DNA of 64,000 nt from Martelella sp. NC20 (lineage in GTDB: Bacteria; Pseudomonadota; Alphaproteobacteria; Rhizobiales; Rhizobiaceae): assembly GCF_013459645.1 (NCBI RefSeq), contig NZ_CP054861.1, forward strand, positions 788,501 to 852,500, in the 5' to 3' direction. Positions 16,864 through 26,493 of this stretch are shown here, piece by piece; the first letter of the stretch is position 1, and each line of letters starts with the position of its first letter. Below the pieces are notes generated by a model. The model was not told the DNA's origin and did not search any database. It saw nothing but the letters and a program-made list of their open reading frames with translations. A program made the translations under genes and the position numbers.

Positions 16864-17601
16864 ATGCCGGAGAACAACAAGTCCGCGCTTGTCATAAGCG
16901 CACATGCCGCCGACTTCGTGTGGCGCTGTGGCGGCGCGATCGCGCTTCACGTGGAAAAAGGCTATGACGTGACGGTGCTCTGCCTGTCTTTCGGCGAGCG
17001 CGGCGAGAGCGCCAAATTGTGGAAAGAGCCGGGCATGACGCTCGAAAAGGTCAAGGCCGCCCGTCGGGCCGAGGCCGAAAATGCCGCAAGAGCGCTCGGC
17101 GTTGCCGATCTCGTCTGCCTCGATCTTGGTGATTATCCGCTGGACCTCTCGCGCGAGGACAAGAACAAGGTTGTCGAGGTGATCCGCAAGGCGCAGCCGG
17201 CCTTCATGCTCTCCCACTCGCAATACGATCCCTATAATACCGACCACATGTACACCACGCAGGTGGCGCTCGAATGCCGCATGATCGCGCAGGCCTGGGG
17301 CCATAATCCGGGTGAAAAGGTTCTCGGCGCGCCGCAGCTCTATCTGTTCGAGCCGCACCAGACCGAGCAGATGGGCTGGAAGCCCGACACCTTCCTCGAC
17401 ATCACCCAGGTCTGGGACAAGAAACGCGCGGCCATCGAATGCATGGAGGGCCAGGAGCATCTGTGGGAATATTACACCCGCGTCGCAATCAACCGCGCCA
17501 ATCATTTCAAGCGCAATTCCGGCGGCCAGTCGGGCGGGCGTGACTGCAAATATGCCGAGGGTTTTCAGTCGATCTTCCCGCGCACGGTCGACGAGCTTTA
17601 A
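16864..17601 (+). CDS. galB: PIG-L family 4-oxalomesaconate hydratase-like protein
   Basis: A 245-residue PIG-L/LmbE-fold zinc protein that resembles GalB, the 4-oxalomesaconate hydratase of the gallate pathway (4-oxalomesaconate to 4-carboxy-4-hydroxy-2-oxoadipate). The zinc motif is the GalB-style ISAHAADFVWRCGG (His14, Asp17) rather than the deacetylase AHPDDE. The following LSFGERGESAKLW is also GalB-like. A later ligand His lies in NTDHMY. The start follows GGAGGCAACC. It is the first gene of a four-gene plus-strand operon with galC- and galD-like genes, which strongly supports the assignment over a sugar deacetylase role. Confidence 0.83.
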   Translation: MPENNKSALVISAHAADFVWRCGGAIALHVEKGYDVTVLCLSFGERGESAKLWKEPGMTLEKVKAARRAEAENAARALGVADLVCLDLGDYPLDLSREDKNKVVEVIRKAQPAFMLSHSQYDPYNTDHMYTTQVALECRMIAQAWGHNPGEKVLGAPQLYLFEPHQTEQMGWKPDTFLDITQVWDKKRAAIECMEGQEHLWEYYTRVAINRANHFKRNSGGQSGGRDCKYAEGFQSIFPRTVDEL

Positions 17602-17674
17602 CGATCGGGCAAGAACGGGCGATGCGCCCGTCGCGCTGCGAAAGACGCGGTTTGATATCTGTGGAGGAAATATC

Positions 17675-18649
17675 GTGAGTCATGATCCGACCAATCCGAG
17701 TTTCGACATCGCCCATCTCGGCCATGTCGAGGTGTTGACCGACAAGTTCGAAGAAAGCCTCGACTTCTTTACCCGCGTCTATGGACTGAAGCTCTCCGGC
17801 CGGGATGAGAACTCGGCCTATCTCAGGGCCTGGGACGACTACGAATTCGCGACATTGAAACTGACGCGATCCGACGCCACCGGGGTCGGCCATATCGCCT
17901 ATCGCGCCGCTTCGCCGGAAGCGCTCGCCCGCCGCGTCGAGGCCATCGAGGCTTCGGACTTCAGGGTCATCGGCTGGAACGATGGCGATTTGAGCCATGG
18001 CCGCGCCTTCCGTTTCGAGGATCCGTTCGGTCATATCTTCGAGATCTATTACGACACCAACTGGTATGTACCGCAGGAAGACGCCGAGAAGCCGGCGCTG
18101 AAGAACACGGCATCCGCCTATACCGGCGCCGCCCCCCGCCGCATCGACCACCTGAACCTGCTGTCGGAAGATGTCACCGAGTTCCGCCGTTTCATGACGA
18201 CCTGCCTTGGCGCGCGGGTGACGGAGTACATCCTTCTCGACAACGGCCGGCTGGGCGGCTGCTGGTTCACCGTCAACAACAAGACCTATGATCTTGCCTG
18301 CACCGAGGAGCATGGCGGCGGCAGTGGCCGGTTTCACCATATCACCTACGCCACCGACCAGCGCGAGGATATCCTGCGGGCCGCCGATATATTCCTGCAG
18401 AACGGCGTGCACATCGAAACCGGTCCGCACAAGCATGCGATCCAGGGCACCTTCTTTCTCTATGTCTGGGAACCGGCCGGCAATCGCGTCGAGCTCGCCA
18501 ATTCGGGCGCGCGCCTCGTTCTCGCGCCCGACTGGCAGCCGGTCTGCTGGACCCAGTCCGACCGCATGAAGGGGCAAGCCTGGGGGCTGAAGACGATCGA
18601 GACATTCCACACCCACGGCACGCCGCCCGTGACGAAGACGGGCGCGTGA
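17675..18649 (+). CDS. VOC-fold extradiol dioxygenase (catechol 2,3-dioxygenase-like)
   Basis: A 324-residue two-domain type I extradiol ring-cleavage dioxygenase. The metal triad is placed at His159 (RIDHLN), His222 (RFHHITY) and Glu273 (NRVELAN), close to the XylE pattern (153, 214, 265). GPHKHAIQG and the late [16 protein letters not shown] also match that group. The frame is open upstream within the galB-like gene, but GTG at 17675 has a GGAGGAAATATC leader and begins the conserved fold. It sits between GalB- and GalC-like genes, where known gallate or protocatechuate 4,5-dioxygenases belong to the unrelated LigB superfamily. The substrate is therefore inferred to be a carboxylated tri- or dihydroxybenzene. 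Confidence 0.84.
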   Translation: MSHDPTNPSFDIAHLGHVEVLTDKFEESLDFFTRVYGLKLSGRDENSAYLRAWDDYEFATLKLTRSDATGVGHIAYRAASPEALARRVEAIEASDFRVIGWNDGDLSHGRAFRFEDPFGHIFEIYYDTNWYVPQEDAEKPALKNTASAYTGAAPRRIDHLNLLSEDVTEFRRFMTTCLGARVTEYILLDNGRLGGCWFTVNNKTYDLACTEEHGGGSGRFHHITYATDQREDILRAADIFLQNGVHIETGPHKHAIQGTFFLYVWEPAGNRVELANSGARLVLAPDWQPVCWTQSDRMKGQAWGLKTIETFHTHGTPPVTKTGA

Positions 18650-18651
18650 CC

Positions 18652-19323
18652 ATGGCAAAGGTCGTCCGGAATATCATGCGCGCCGATCCGGCGGTCATCG
18701 ACGGGCTCGCCGCGGCGGGCGTCGCCACCGTGCACGAGGCGCAGGGCCGCAAGGGCCTGCTCCAGAGCCAGATCCGCCCGATCTATGCCGGCGCGCGGAT
18801 TGCCGGTTCCGCCGTCACCATCTCGGCGCCTCCCGGCGACAACTGGATGATCCATGTGGCGATCGAGCAGTTGATGTCCGGCGACATTCTGGTGCTTGCG
18901 CCGACGAGCCCCTGCGACGACGGCTATTTCGGCGACCTGCTTGCCACCTCCGCGCAGGCGCGCGGTTGCCGCGGCCTGATCATCGATGCCGGCGTGCGCG
19001 ACATCCGCGACCTGACCGAGATGGGTTTTCCGGTCTGGTCGCGCGCCGTCTCCGCCCAGGGGACCGTCAAGGAGACACTGGGATCGGTCAATATCCCTGT
19101 GGTTTGCGCCGGCGCGGCGGTCAATCCCGGCGATATTATCGTCGCCGATGACGACGGCGTCTGCGTCGTCGCCCGCGAGGAGGCCGAGACCGTGCTTGCC
19201 GCCGCCGACAGGCGCACCGCCAACGAGGAGATGAAGCGCAAGCGGCTTGCCGCCGGCGAGTTGGGACTGGACATATACGACATGCGACAGCGCCTTGCGG
19301 AAAAGGGGCTCAAATATGCCTGA
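18652..19323 (+). CDS. galC: 4-carboxy-4-hydroxy-2-oxoadipate aldolase-like (RraA fold)
   Basis: A 223-residue RraA/HMG-aldolase-fold protein resembling GalC/LigK, which cleaves 4-carboxy-4-hydroxy-2-oxoadipate to pyruvate and oxaloacetate. The catalytic and metal pattern is visible as [27 protein letters not shown], with the G-D-L-L loop, an Arg/Asp pair (VRDIRD) and downstream [18 protein letters not shown]. An overlapping GTG at 18646 (GTGA with the upstream stop) is an alternative start, adding two residues. It overlaps the galD-like gene by eight bases. Plain RraA is shorter and lacks the catalytic set, so an enzyme is favoured. Confidence 0.85.
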   Translation: MAKVVRNIMRADPAVIDGLAAAGVATVHEAQGRKGLLQSQIRPIYAGARIAGSAVTISAPPGDNWMIHVAIEQLMSGDILVLAPTSPCDDGYFGDLLATSAQARGCRGLIIDAGVRDIRDLTEMGFPVWSRAVSAQGTVKETLGSVNIPVVCAGAAVNPGDIIVADDDGVCVVAREEAETVLAAADRRTANEEMKRKRLAAGELGLDIYDMRQRLAEKGLKYA

Positions 19324-20374
19324 GGATGACGGCATCGCGTGTCTGTGGATGCGCGGCGGCACCTCCAAGGGCGCCTATTTTCTTGGCTCGGATCTGCCGC
19401 GGCAAACGGCGGATCGCGACGATCTTCTGTTGCGGATCATGGGGTCGCCCGATCCGCGCCAGATCGACGGCATCGGCGGCGGCGATCCGTTGACATCGAA
19501 AGTCGCGATCCTGTCGCCGCCAAGCCGGCCGGATGCCGATGTCGACTACCTGTTCCTGCAGGTTTTCGTCGATCAGAGACTGGTCAGCGACAAGCAGGGC
19601 TGCGGCAACATTCTGGCGGGCGTCGGCCCGGCGGCAATCGAGCGCGGGCTGGTTCCGGCGAAAGACAATGTCACCGAGGTCCGTATCCACATGGTCAACA
19701 GCGGCGAAGTCGCCGTCGCCCGTATCGAGACGCCCGCAGGCAAGGTCAATTATCGTGGCGATGCCGCGATTGCCGGCGTCCCCGGTCACCATGCCGCCAT
19801 CCCGCTGCTGTTTGCAAACACCGCCGGCTCGATGTGCGGCGCATTGCTGCCGACCGGCAATCCGGCCGACACGATCGACGGTATCGACGTGACGCTGATC
19901 GACAACGGCATGCCCTGCGTGGTGATGCGCGCGGCCGATTTCGGACTGACCGGGCAGGAAAGCCTCGATGCGCTCGAGAACAACAGCGAATTGAAGGCCA
20001 GGATCGAGGCGATCCGTCTGAAAGCCGGGCCGATGATGGCGCTCGGCGACGTCAGCGAGGCATCGGTTCCGAAGATGACGCTGGTCTCGGCGCCGCAAAA
20101 TGGTGGCTCGATTGCGACACGATCGTTCATTCCCCACCGCGTCCACGCCGCCATCGGCGTTTTCGCGGCCGTTTCGGTCGCGACCGCTGCCCGCACTGCC
20201 GGCGCCGTGGGCGCCGATCTCGCGGTCGCGCCCGACGACGGCAACTACCTGATCGAGCATCCGACCGGCGCGCTCGATGTCTTCCTCGATATCGGGCCCG
20301 ATGGCGAAATCCGGCGCGCCGGCAATCGCCGCTCCGCCCGCAAGCTTTTCGACGGAAGGGTGTTCCCGCGGTGA
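19316..20374 (+). CDS. galD: PrpF-family 4-oxalomesaconate tautomerase-like protein
   Basis: A 352-residue PrpF/diaminopimelate-epimerase-fold isomerase. It resembles GalD, which interconverts keto and enol forms of 4-oxalomesaconate before hydration by GalB. The N-terminus [14 protein letters not shown] and the cysteine segment [13 protein letters not shown] (catalytic Cys at the epimerase position) are family signatures. [16 protein letters not shown] marks the second half. The ATG at 19316 overlaps the aldolase stop by eight bases and begins the conserved domain. PrpF itself acts on aconitate in the methylcitrate cycle, but no prp genes are near, so the GalD role fits better. Confidence 0.84.
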   Translation: MPEDDGIACLWMRGGTSKGAYFLGSDLPRQTADRDDLLLRIMGSPDPRQIDGIGGGDPLTSKVAILSPPSRPDADVDYLFLQVFVDQRLVSDKQGCGNILAGVGPAAIERGLVPAKDNVTEVRIHMVNSGEVAVARIETPAGKVNYRGDAAIAGVPGHHAAIPLLFANTAGSMCGALLPTGNPADTIDGIDVTLIDNGMPCVVMRAADFGLTGQESLDALENNSELKARIEAIRLKAGPMMALGDVSEASVPKMTLVSAPQNGGSIATRSFIPHRVHAAIGVFAAVSVATAARTAGAVGADLAVAPDDGNYLIEHPTGALDVFLDIGPDGEIRRAGNRRSARKLFDGRVFPR

Positions 20375-20436
20375 ACGCGGGAGCGGCAAAGGGGAAATGC
20401 GGCGTCCGGTCGGAAAACACCGAAGGCCTCCCTGCC

Positions 20437-21699
20437 CTATCCGAGCCGATTGAGGGCAAACTGTCCCGACTTGATCACGCAGATCGGCTGCTGCAACCGG
20501 CGCACATCGTCAACAGCCGATCCGTTGACAACAACGATATCGGCGTCGTAGCCCTGCGTCAGTTGTCCCGTTTGCGTTGAAATACCCAATATCTCGGCGC
20601 CCAGCACAGTGCCTGCTCGAAGCGCCTCGGTCGCCTCCATCCCTCCTGCAACGGCAAGCTCGAACTCCTTGGCCGCGAAAGCGAGCGGATGCGTCGGCCG
20701 GCCGATCAGGTCAGTCCCGAGAACGAATTTGACGCCCGCTTCGAGGCCCGTCCGGAAACTCTCCAGCATCGCCTTCCAGTGCGCCTCGAAGGAAACCCGT
20801 TCCTGTCGCGAATACCCGAATTCGTCAAACGCCATGCGATGGTAATGCAATTGCGAAAGTGTGGTGACCACAGGTGTTTGCGCGTGCGCAAGCCGCTTGC
20901 GGGTTTCCTCCGATATGGCGTAGCCGTGCTCGATAATGTCGACGCCATGATCAAGCGCCTGGGCCACGGCCTGATCGCCGATAGCATGAACACTCACCTT
21001 GAACCCGTTGCGATGGGCCTCGTCGACCGCAGCCGCCAGTTCTTCATCGCTCATCGCCAAAAGCTGGCCGAAGGGGTCATCGCCCCACGCCTTGTTGATA
21101 TCGTTCGGCCGACCCTTGGTCAGCCCAAGCTTGATGAAGTCGGTGCCTTCCTGAAGCCGCTGGCGCACGCGCCGGCGCATTTCGACGGGACCATCGGCCA
21201 CAGCGCAGGCACGCCCTTCCGGCAGAAGCGCCGCGGGCTTGCCGCCCCATGTGCCGGCGGTCGTGGAAATGAATTCGCCGGCAGCCACAAGACGTGGTCC
21301 CTTGATGAGACCGGCCGCAATGGCCCTGCTCAGGTCAGGGCCGACAGACGAACCGAGGCAGCGGGCGGAGGTAAACCCGGCTTCCAGCAGCTCTCCAAGT
21401 TCCGAGGCGGCCCGCAGCGCCCGGCCCGTCTCGCGCGCGCTCATCAGGCCGCCGAGCGCCAGGGAGTCCATGCCGAATGTGTGCATATGCGCATCGATCA
21501 GTCCGGGCATGATCGTTGCGTCGCCAAAATCCATTTCCTCCGCATCCGGTGGAACATCGGCGGCCCCCACGCCCACAGCCAGGATTTTCGCCCCCTCCAC
21601 GAGCATGCCGGAACCTCCGACAAGCTCAAGTCGCGTTCCCGCGAGAATACGGTCGGCGCGAAGGTAAAGATGACTGGGTCTTTTGTTCGTTTTTGACAT
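20437..21699 (-). CDS. Metal-dependent amidohydrolase (imidazolonepropionase/prolidase-like)
   Basis: A 420-residue amidohydrolase-superfamily enzyme. Metal ligands are recognisable: HMH in GLIDAHMHTFG, the bridging Lys in DFIKLGLTKG (probably carboxylated), His in VSVHAIGD, His in DIIEHGY and Asp in FVLGTDLIGRP. N- and C-terminal beta-sandwich segments flank the barrel. Relatives include Xaa-Pro or Xaa-Arg dipeptidases and other broad amide or lactone hydrolases. It is cytoplasmic, with no signal. The ATG at 21699 has a GGGAGAG site. It diverges from a ROK regulator and converges on galD, so it may belong with the ROK/ABC importer locus. The substrate is not known. Confidence 0.8.
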   Translation of the reverse strand: MSKTNKRPSHLYLRADRILAGTRLELVGGSGMLVEGAKILAVGVGAADVPPDAEEMDFGDATIMPGLIDAHMHTFGMDSLALGGLMSARETGRALRAASELGELLEAGFTSARCLGSSVGPDLSRAIAAGLIKGPRLVAAGEFISTTAGTWGGKPAALLPEGRACAVADGPVEMRRRVRQRLQEGTDFIKLGLTKGRPNDINKAWGDDPFGQLLAMSDEELAAAVDEAHRNGFKVSVHAIGDQAVAQALDHGVDIIEHGYAISEETRKRLAHAQTPVVTTLSQLHYHRMAFDEFGYSRQERVSFEAHWKAMLESFRTGLEAGVKFVLGTDLIGRPTHPLAFAAKEFELAVAGGMEATEALRAGTVLGAEILGISTQTGQLTQGYDADIVVVNGSAVDDVRRLQQPICVIKSGQFALNRLG

Positions 21700-21772
21700 A
21701 ATTACTCTCCCTTTTATAACATTATTGACTTATTAGCACAAAGATGAAATGCTTTCCATCAGGGAGAAGGAA
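21700..21772. promoter_or_regulatory. AT-rich divergent promoter gap (amidohydrolase / ROK)
   Basis: A 73-bp AT-rich gap between two divergent genes, clearly richer in A+T than its surroundings. It carries TTGACT at 21725-21730 and TATAAC-type sequence at about 21714-21719, which could serve as promoter parts, but no spacing is convincing on both strands. An autoregulated ROK operator is expected here. Confidence 0.4.
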
Positions 21773-22960
21773 ATGAGCCGAGCATCAGCACCCAACAAAG
21801 CAAGAGCGCGCGTTATCGCGGCGCTTGAAAAAGGCGGCCCGCAAACGCGGGCGATGCTGTCCCGGCACGCCGACATTTCCCGCTCCACATCATCGGGGAT
21901 CATTTCCGAATTACTGGAGGAAGGTATCGTCGAGATCATCGAGATGGGGCCTGACGCGACACGCGCGGCCGGACGTCCGGGCTCGCTCGTCGCATTGTGC
22001 CAGGATCGGGCCTTTCTCGTCGCCATCGACTTCGGACGCCTCGGCCTGAAGGTCGGTCTTTTCGATCCCCGCTACCGGCTGATCGATTCTTATGACGGCG
22101 ATTTCAGCGTCGATGTCGATGCCAATGAAGCGCTTGAAGCCGCCGCCCGTCAGGTCGACATTCTCCTTTCCAAGAACAATATCGACAAAACCTCGGTAGA
22201 GGCCGTCGGCGTGGGCGTCCCCGGTCCCGTCGAAGCCGAGACCGGATGCATTCACGCCGGATCCATTCTGGCCGGCTGGATCGGCACCGATGTACCCGGA
22301 GAACTGTCGAAGCGACTCGGCCTGCCGGTCTTCATGGACAACGACGCCAATCTCGGCATGCTGGCCGAAAGCCAGATGGGCGGCGCAATGCATGCGAAAG
22401 TCGCGCTCTATGTGCTGCTTTCCGTCGGCGTCGGCCTCGGCATCGCGATCAATGGCGAGGTTTTCAGAGGCACTGGCGGAATTGCCGGAGAGCTTGGGCA
22501 TGTCGTGACAAACGAAAATGGTCCGGTATGCCGTTGCGGCAGCCGCGGCTGCCTTGAAGCGCAGATATCGGTCAACGCTCTGGCTCAGTCGTTGTCCGCA
22601 ACCCATCGCGACCTTACGGCAACGCAGATGCTGAAACGCGCCGCCGAAGGGGATCTCGTTGCTCGCCGCGTCGTTATCGATGCCGGCGCCATGGCCGGAC
22701 GGCAGGTCGGCGCGCTGTGCAATTATTTTAACCCGGACCTTATCCTGGTTGGCGGCGAGTTGATGCGCGCCGGAAACATTCTGATCGATGCGATCAAGGA
22801 TTCGATGGCGCGCACGACGATCGCCCGGGCCGTCGAGTCCGTGGCGGTTCGCCCCGGCGCCCTCGGCGAACTCGCCGAGCTCTACGGCGCCGCGATCTTC
22901 GCCCATCAAAAGGCACTCAGGGCCATGCATGCGCCAGCTGACAGAAAAAACACACGGTAA
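21773..22960 (+). CDS. ROK-family transcriptional repressor
   Basis: A 395-residue ROK protein of the NagC/XylR type. The N-terminal winged helix covers about 10-70 (RAMLSRHADISRSTSSGIISELL). The ROK sugar-binding domain follows, with GVGVPGPVE, FMDNDANLGMLAE and the zinc motif CRCGSRGCLEAQ preceded by GELGHVV. The ATG at 21773 has an AGGGAGAAGGAA site. An in-frame ATG eight codons upstream lacks one. It is followed 12 bases later by the permease of a ribose-type ABC importer and probably represses that operon and the divergent amidohydrolase. Confidence 0.88.
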   Translation: MSRASAPNKARARVIAALEKGGPQTRAMLSRHADISRSTSSGIISELLEEGIVEIIEMGPDATRAAGRPGSLVALCQDRAFLVAIDFGRLGLKVGLFDPRYRLIDSYDGDFSVDVDANEALEAAARQVDILLSKNNIDKTSVEAVGVGVPGPVEAETGCIHAGSILAGWIGTDVPGELSKRLGLPVFMDNDANLGMLAESQMGGAMHAKVALYVLLSVGVGLGIAINGEVFRGTGGIAGELGHVVTNENGPVCRCGSRGCLEAQISVNALAQSLSATHRDLTATQMLKRAAEGDLVARRVVIDAGAMAGRQVGALCNYFNPDLILVGGELMRAGNILIDAIKDSMARTTIARAVESVAVRPGALGELAELYGAAIFAHQKALRAMHAPADRKNTR

Positions 22961-22972
22961 GTGGAGGATAGG

Positions 22973-23959
22973 ATGAGCAAGTCTGCGCAGGCAGAAGCGC
23001 CTTCGGTATTCAGGAAGATATTCCCGAAAGAGTTCCAATGGACGAACTACGCCCTTCTGGCGATATTTGTCCTGCTCATCGTCGTCTTTTGCCTGACCAT
23101 CCCCAACTTCGCCACTTGGGCGAATTTTGCCAATGTCCTTCAGCGTAACTCGATCATCGGCATCGTTGCCTGCGGCATGTTGCTGATGATCCTGCTTGGC
23201 GGGTTCGATCTCTCCGTGGGCGCCGTCGGCGCGGTATCCTCGGTGGTGGCGGCAGCACTGATCGTCCATGTTTCCTTGCCGCTGGGCATCGTGGCCGCGC
23301 TTCTGCTGGGGCTGTGCATCGGCGTATTCAACGGTTTCTTCATCGCCAAAATCGGCATGAGCCCGTTTGTGACAACGCTCGCCACGCAGGTGCTCGTAAC
23401 CGGCATCATGTTCGTCGGTACGGCCGCGCAGCCGGTTTATGGCATGCCCGACTACTTCACCATGCTCGGCCTCGGCCGCATCGGACCGATCCCCGTTCCG
23501 ACGATCATTTTCGCCATCGTGGCCATCGCGACATGGCTCATGCTCAGATACAGCCGCTTCGGCCATTACATCTACATCGTCGGCGGCAACAAGGCTGCCG
23601 CCCGCCTCGCCGGCATCAATGTCGACCGGATCGTCATCCTGACCTATGGCCTCGGCGGGCTTTTTGCGGCGATCGCGGGGATCGTGCTGCTCGGCCAGAC
23701 CAATATCGGACAGCCCGCCAGCGCCGGCGACTGGCCGTTGACAGCGATCGCCGCCGTTGTGGTCGGCGGCATTCCGCTCAGCGGCGGCGTCGGCAACGTC
23801 GGCGGCGCTGTCCTTGGCACTCTGTTGCTTGGCTTTATCGCCAATGCGCTCAATCTACTCGGGGTCTCACCATTCTGGCAGCCCGCCGTTACCGGCGCTG
23901 TCATTCTCATAGCGGTGGGAACCGATAGCTACCAACGCCGTCGTAGTGAACTGCGTTGA
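22973..23959 (+). CDS. Ribose-type ABC transporter permease
   Basis: A 328-residue RbsC-family inner-membrane permease with about ten helices. GGFDLSVGAVGAVSSVVAA and the late segment GGIPLSGGVGNVGGAVLGTLLLG are the typical conserved loops, as is the cytoplasmic AARLAGINVDRI before the final helices. The start at 22973 follows GTGGAGGATAGG. It lies between the regulator and the binding-protein gene, an order seen in many sugar-import operons. Confidence 0.9.
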   Translation: MSKSAQAEAPSVFRKIFPKEFQWTNYALLAIFVLLIVVFCLTIPNFATWANFANVLQRNSIIGIVACGMLLMILLGGFDLSVGAVGAVSSVVAAALIVHVSLPLGIVAALLLGLCIGVFNGFFIAKIGMSPFVTTLATQVLVTGIMFVGTAAQPVYGMPDYFTMLGLGRIGPIPVPTIIFAIVAIATWLMLRYSRFGHYIYIVGGNKAAARLAGINVDRIVILTYGLGGLFAAIAGIVLLGQTNIGQPASAGDWPLTAIAAVVVGGIPLSGGVGNVGGAVLGTLLLGFIANALNLLGVSPFWQPAVTGAVILIAVGTDSYQRRRSELR

Positions 23960-23981
23960 TTCTCAAAGAGGAGGAAATGAA

Positions 23982-24938
23982 ATGATGAAAATACTCAAAA
24001 ATCTCTCGCTGATGGCCGTTGGCGTGGGCCTGGCTGTGGCCACCACATCCCCGACCCTCGCCGCCGAAAAAAGTATCGGCTTCATGATCTGGAATACGTC
24101 CGTTCCATTCTATTCCAACCTGATCAGCACCGCGGAAAAGACCGCGAAAGAAAACGACATCGATCTCAACATTCAAAGCGGCAACGGCGACCTGTCGACA
24201 CAGATCTCCATCGTTCAGCAGTTCATCGCCCAGAATGTCGACATGATCATGATCGCGCCAAGCGATCCGAAAGGCATTGTGCCGGTCGTCAAGCAGGCAA
24301 ACAAGGCCGGCATCCCGGTCATGGCCGTCAACACCAAGGCCGACACCGAAAGCGGCGCCGATATCCTCACCTATGTGGGCGTGGACGACTATGTCTTCGG
24401 TCAGAAGCAGGGCGAACTGCTGGTTCAGGCCGTCGGCGAAAACGCCAAGGTTGCCTATATTCTCGGAAAGCTCGGCACATCTGCGCAACTGGCACGCGAA
24501 TCCGGTCTGATGGACACGCTTTCGAAACACCCGGGCATCGAAATTATCGGCAAGCAGGCCGCAGACTGGGATAACGCCAAGGCTCTTGCGATCACGCAGG
24601 ACTTTCTCAGCCGCTATCCCAAGGGCAATATCGATGCAATCATCGACCAGGGACCGGAAGGTGTGACGGGCGCGATCTTCGCCCATCAGAACGGACGCGA
24701 CGATGTCCTGTTCGTCATGGGCGACTATCCGGCCGATGTTCGCAAGGCCATTCAGGACGGCTACGTCTACGGGACCGTGATCCAGGATCCGGCACCGCAG
24801 GGACAGGTCGCGATCGAGGACGCCGTCGCCTACTTCAACGGCAAGGGCGACACAATCCCGAAGCCGAACCACTATCTGGACCTGCCGATCATCGACAAAA
24901 GCAATGTTGCTGATTTTCCGCCGGCCTGGGGCGGCTAA
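23982..24938 (+). CDS. Sugar ABC transporter substrate-binding protein
   Basis: A 318-residue periplasmic binding protein of the RbsB (Peripla_BP_4) class. It has a signal peptide (about residues 1-28, ending TTSPTLAAEK) and a mature start SIGFMIWNTSVPFYSNL. The ligand loop VDMIMIAPSDPKGIVPVV and DQGPEGVTGAIFAHQNG match the group. AGAGGAGG lies before the start at 23982. The ligand is probably a pentose, polyol or similar small sugar; nothing in the sequence fixes it. Confidence 0.88.
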   Translation: MMKILKNLSLMAVGVGLAVATTSPTLAAEKSIGFMIWNTSVPFYSNLISTAEKTAKENDIDLNIQSGNGDLSTQISIVQQFIAQNVDMIMIAPSDPKGIVPVVKQANKAGIPVMAVNTKADTESGADILTYVGVDDYVFGQKQGELLVQAVGENAKVAYILGKLGTSAQLARESGLMDTLSKHPGIEIIGKQAADWDNAKALAITQDFLSRYPKGNIDAIIDQGPEGVTGAIFAHQNGRDDVLFVMGDYPADVRKAIQDGYVYGTVIQDPAPQGQVAIEDAVAYFNGKGDTIPKPNHYLDLPIIDKSNVADFPPAWGG

Positions 24939-24951
24939 AAGCGAGGACGCC

Positions 24952-26475
24952 ATGCTGCTCGAAATGAAAAACATCCGCAAGACCTTCGGCCCGATCGAAG
25001 TTCTCCACGGCGTTGACTTCACCGTGAAGCGTGGCGAGATCCATGCTCTTGTCGGCCATAACGGGGCCGGCAAGAGTACCCTGATGAAAGTGCTCGGCGG
25101 CAATTTCAGCGACTATGGCGGCGATATCTCGATCGAGGGCAAGCCGCTCATCCTGAATTCGCCGGGTGCCGCGATCGCCGAGGGCGTCGCGATGATTTAT
25201 CAGGATTTCTCGCTCATTCCCGACATGACGGTGGCCGAGAACATCGCGCTCGGACGCGAACCGGCGGGAATATCGAACGCACTGGTCAATCATCGGGCGT
25301 TGCGAGAACGCTCGGCTGAAGAAGCGTCCGCTCTCGATATCGATCTGCCCATGGACAGCCCCGTCCGAAAGCTCGGCGTTGCAGGCCAGCAACTGACCGA
25401 AATCGTGCGCGCATGTTCGCGCAAGATAAAAATACTGGTAATGGACGAACCCACCGCGCGGCTGGCGCCTGCCGAACGCGAGCATCTTTTCAGGGTCATG
25501 CGCAACATGGCCCAAAATCACGGTGTCGGCATTGTCTATATCAGCCATTTCCTCGATGAAGTCATCAATGTCGCCGATCGCATCACGGTTCTGCGCGACG
25601 GCAGCGTCGTCGAAAGTCGAGACAGCCGCGATTATACGGTGGAGAGCCTCTCACGCCTTCTGGTCGACAAGGACGATCTCGAAGCCCCGGCGAAGCACGA
25701 GGCTCCCCTTGCCTTGAAAGACGACGCCGTCTTCGAGATCAAGGATCTCACCTTTCCCGGACGGTCCGCATTCTCGCTGACTGTCAATTCAGGCGAAATC
25801 CTTGGCATCGCCGGCCTCATCGGTTCGGGACGGACCCGGATTGCAAGAGCCATCGTCGGCGACCTCCAGTCCAAAGGCTCCGTGAGGGTCGCCGATACGA
25901 CGCTCCATAGCCGTACGCCACGGACCTCTGCGCGGGCGGGACTGGTCATGGTGCCCGAAGACCGCAAGATCAGCGGACTTGCGCCGAACGCCAGCATCGA
26001 GGCCAATATGGCCGTCACCGCCATCAACAGGCTGCTCGCCTTTTCTGGCTTTGTCTCACTCGGCAAGCGACGGGCTTTCGCTGAAAAATACATATCCGAC
26101 TTCGGGATTCGCCCGCCAGACCCGACCCAGCGCGTCAACCGCCTTTCCGGCGGCAACGCCCAGAAGGTTCTGGTCGCCCGTGCACTTGCGGCCAGACCCA
26201 AGGTTCTCATTCTCGACCAACCTACCGCCGGCGTCGATGTCGGGGCGAAGGCCGATCTTCACGGGTTGGTGCGTTTGGCCACCGAGGAGGGAGCCACCGT
26301 CGTGCTGATCTCCGACGAACTGGAAGAACTGATCGGGCTGTCGGACCGCATCGCGGTCATCTCCGAGGGCAAGATCCAGCCTCCCCGCCCCGCTTCCGAA
26401 TTCACCCCCGCATCGCTGCTCGCCGCCATGAGTCACGGAGCCCGGCGAGAGGAAACGGAATTGCAGGCATCCTGA
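24952..26475 (+). CDS. Sugar ABC transporter ATPase (RbsA-like, two nucleotide-binding domains)
   Basis: A 507-residue duplicated ABC ATPase. The first domain has Walker A GHNGAGKST and Walker B ILVMDEPTARL. Its signature LGVAGQQLTEIVRA replaces the usual LSVAxxQ. The second domain has the degenerate Walker A GLIGSGRTR and the signature RLSGGNAQKVLVARAL, as is normal for RbsA-type proteins. The start at 24952 follows GCGAGGACGCC. It is the last gene of the ROK operon and converges with the TIM-barrel gene after 18 bases. Confidence 0.88.
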   Translation: MLLEMKNIRKTFGPIEVLHGVDFTVKRGEIHALVGHNGAGKSTLMKVLGGNFSDYGGDISIEGKPLILNSPGAAIAEGVAMIYQDFSLIPDMTVAENIALGREPAGISNALVNHRALRERSAEEASALDIDLPMDSPVRKLGVAGQQLTEIVRACSRKIKILVMDEPTARLAPAEREHLFRVMRNMAQNHGVGIVYISHFLDEVINVADRITVLRDGSVVESRDSRDYTVESLSRLLVDKDDLEAPAKHEAPLALKDDAVFEIKDLTFPGRSAFSLTVNSGEILGIAGLIGSGRTRIARAIVGDLQSKGSVRVADTTLHSRTPRTSARAGLVMVPEDRKISGLAPNASIEANMAVTAINRLLAFSGFVSLGKRRAFAEKYISDFGIRPPDPTQRVNRLSGGNAQKVLVARALAARPKVLILDQPTAGVDVGAKADLHGLVRLATEEGATVVLISDELEELIGLSDRIAVISEGKIQPPRPASEFTPASLLAAMSHGARREETELQAS

Positions 26476-26493
26476 GCGCGTTCCGGGCGGTTT

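Noticed and set aside
17615..17631. Short hairpin ACGGGCG-ATG-CGCCCGT between galB-like and dioxygenase genes
   Set aside because: Seven base pairs without a T-run inside a tightly linked operon; too weak to call a terminator.
17312..17674. Upstream extension of the VOC dioxygenase frame
   Set aside because: It overlaps the GalB-like gene and is Arg/Ser-rich without similarity. The GTG at 17675 has a strong ribosome site.
18652..19323. RNase E inhibitor RraA for the GalC-like gene
   Set aside because: The protein keeps aldolase loop residues, is longer than RraA, and lies in an operon with GalB- and GalD-like genes.
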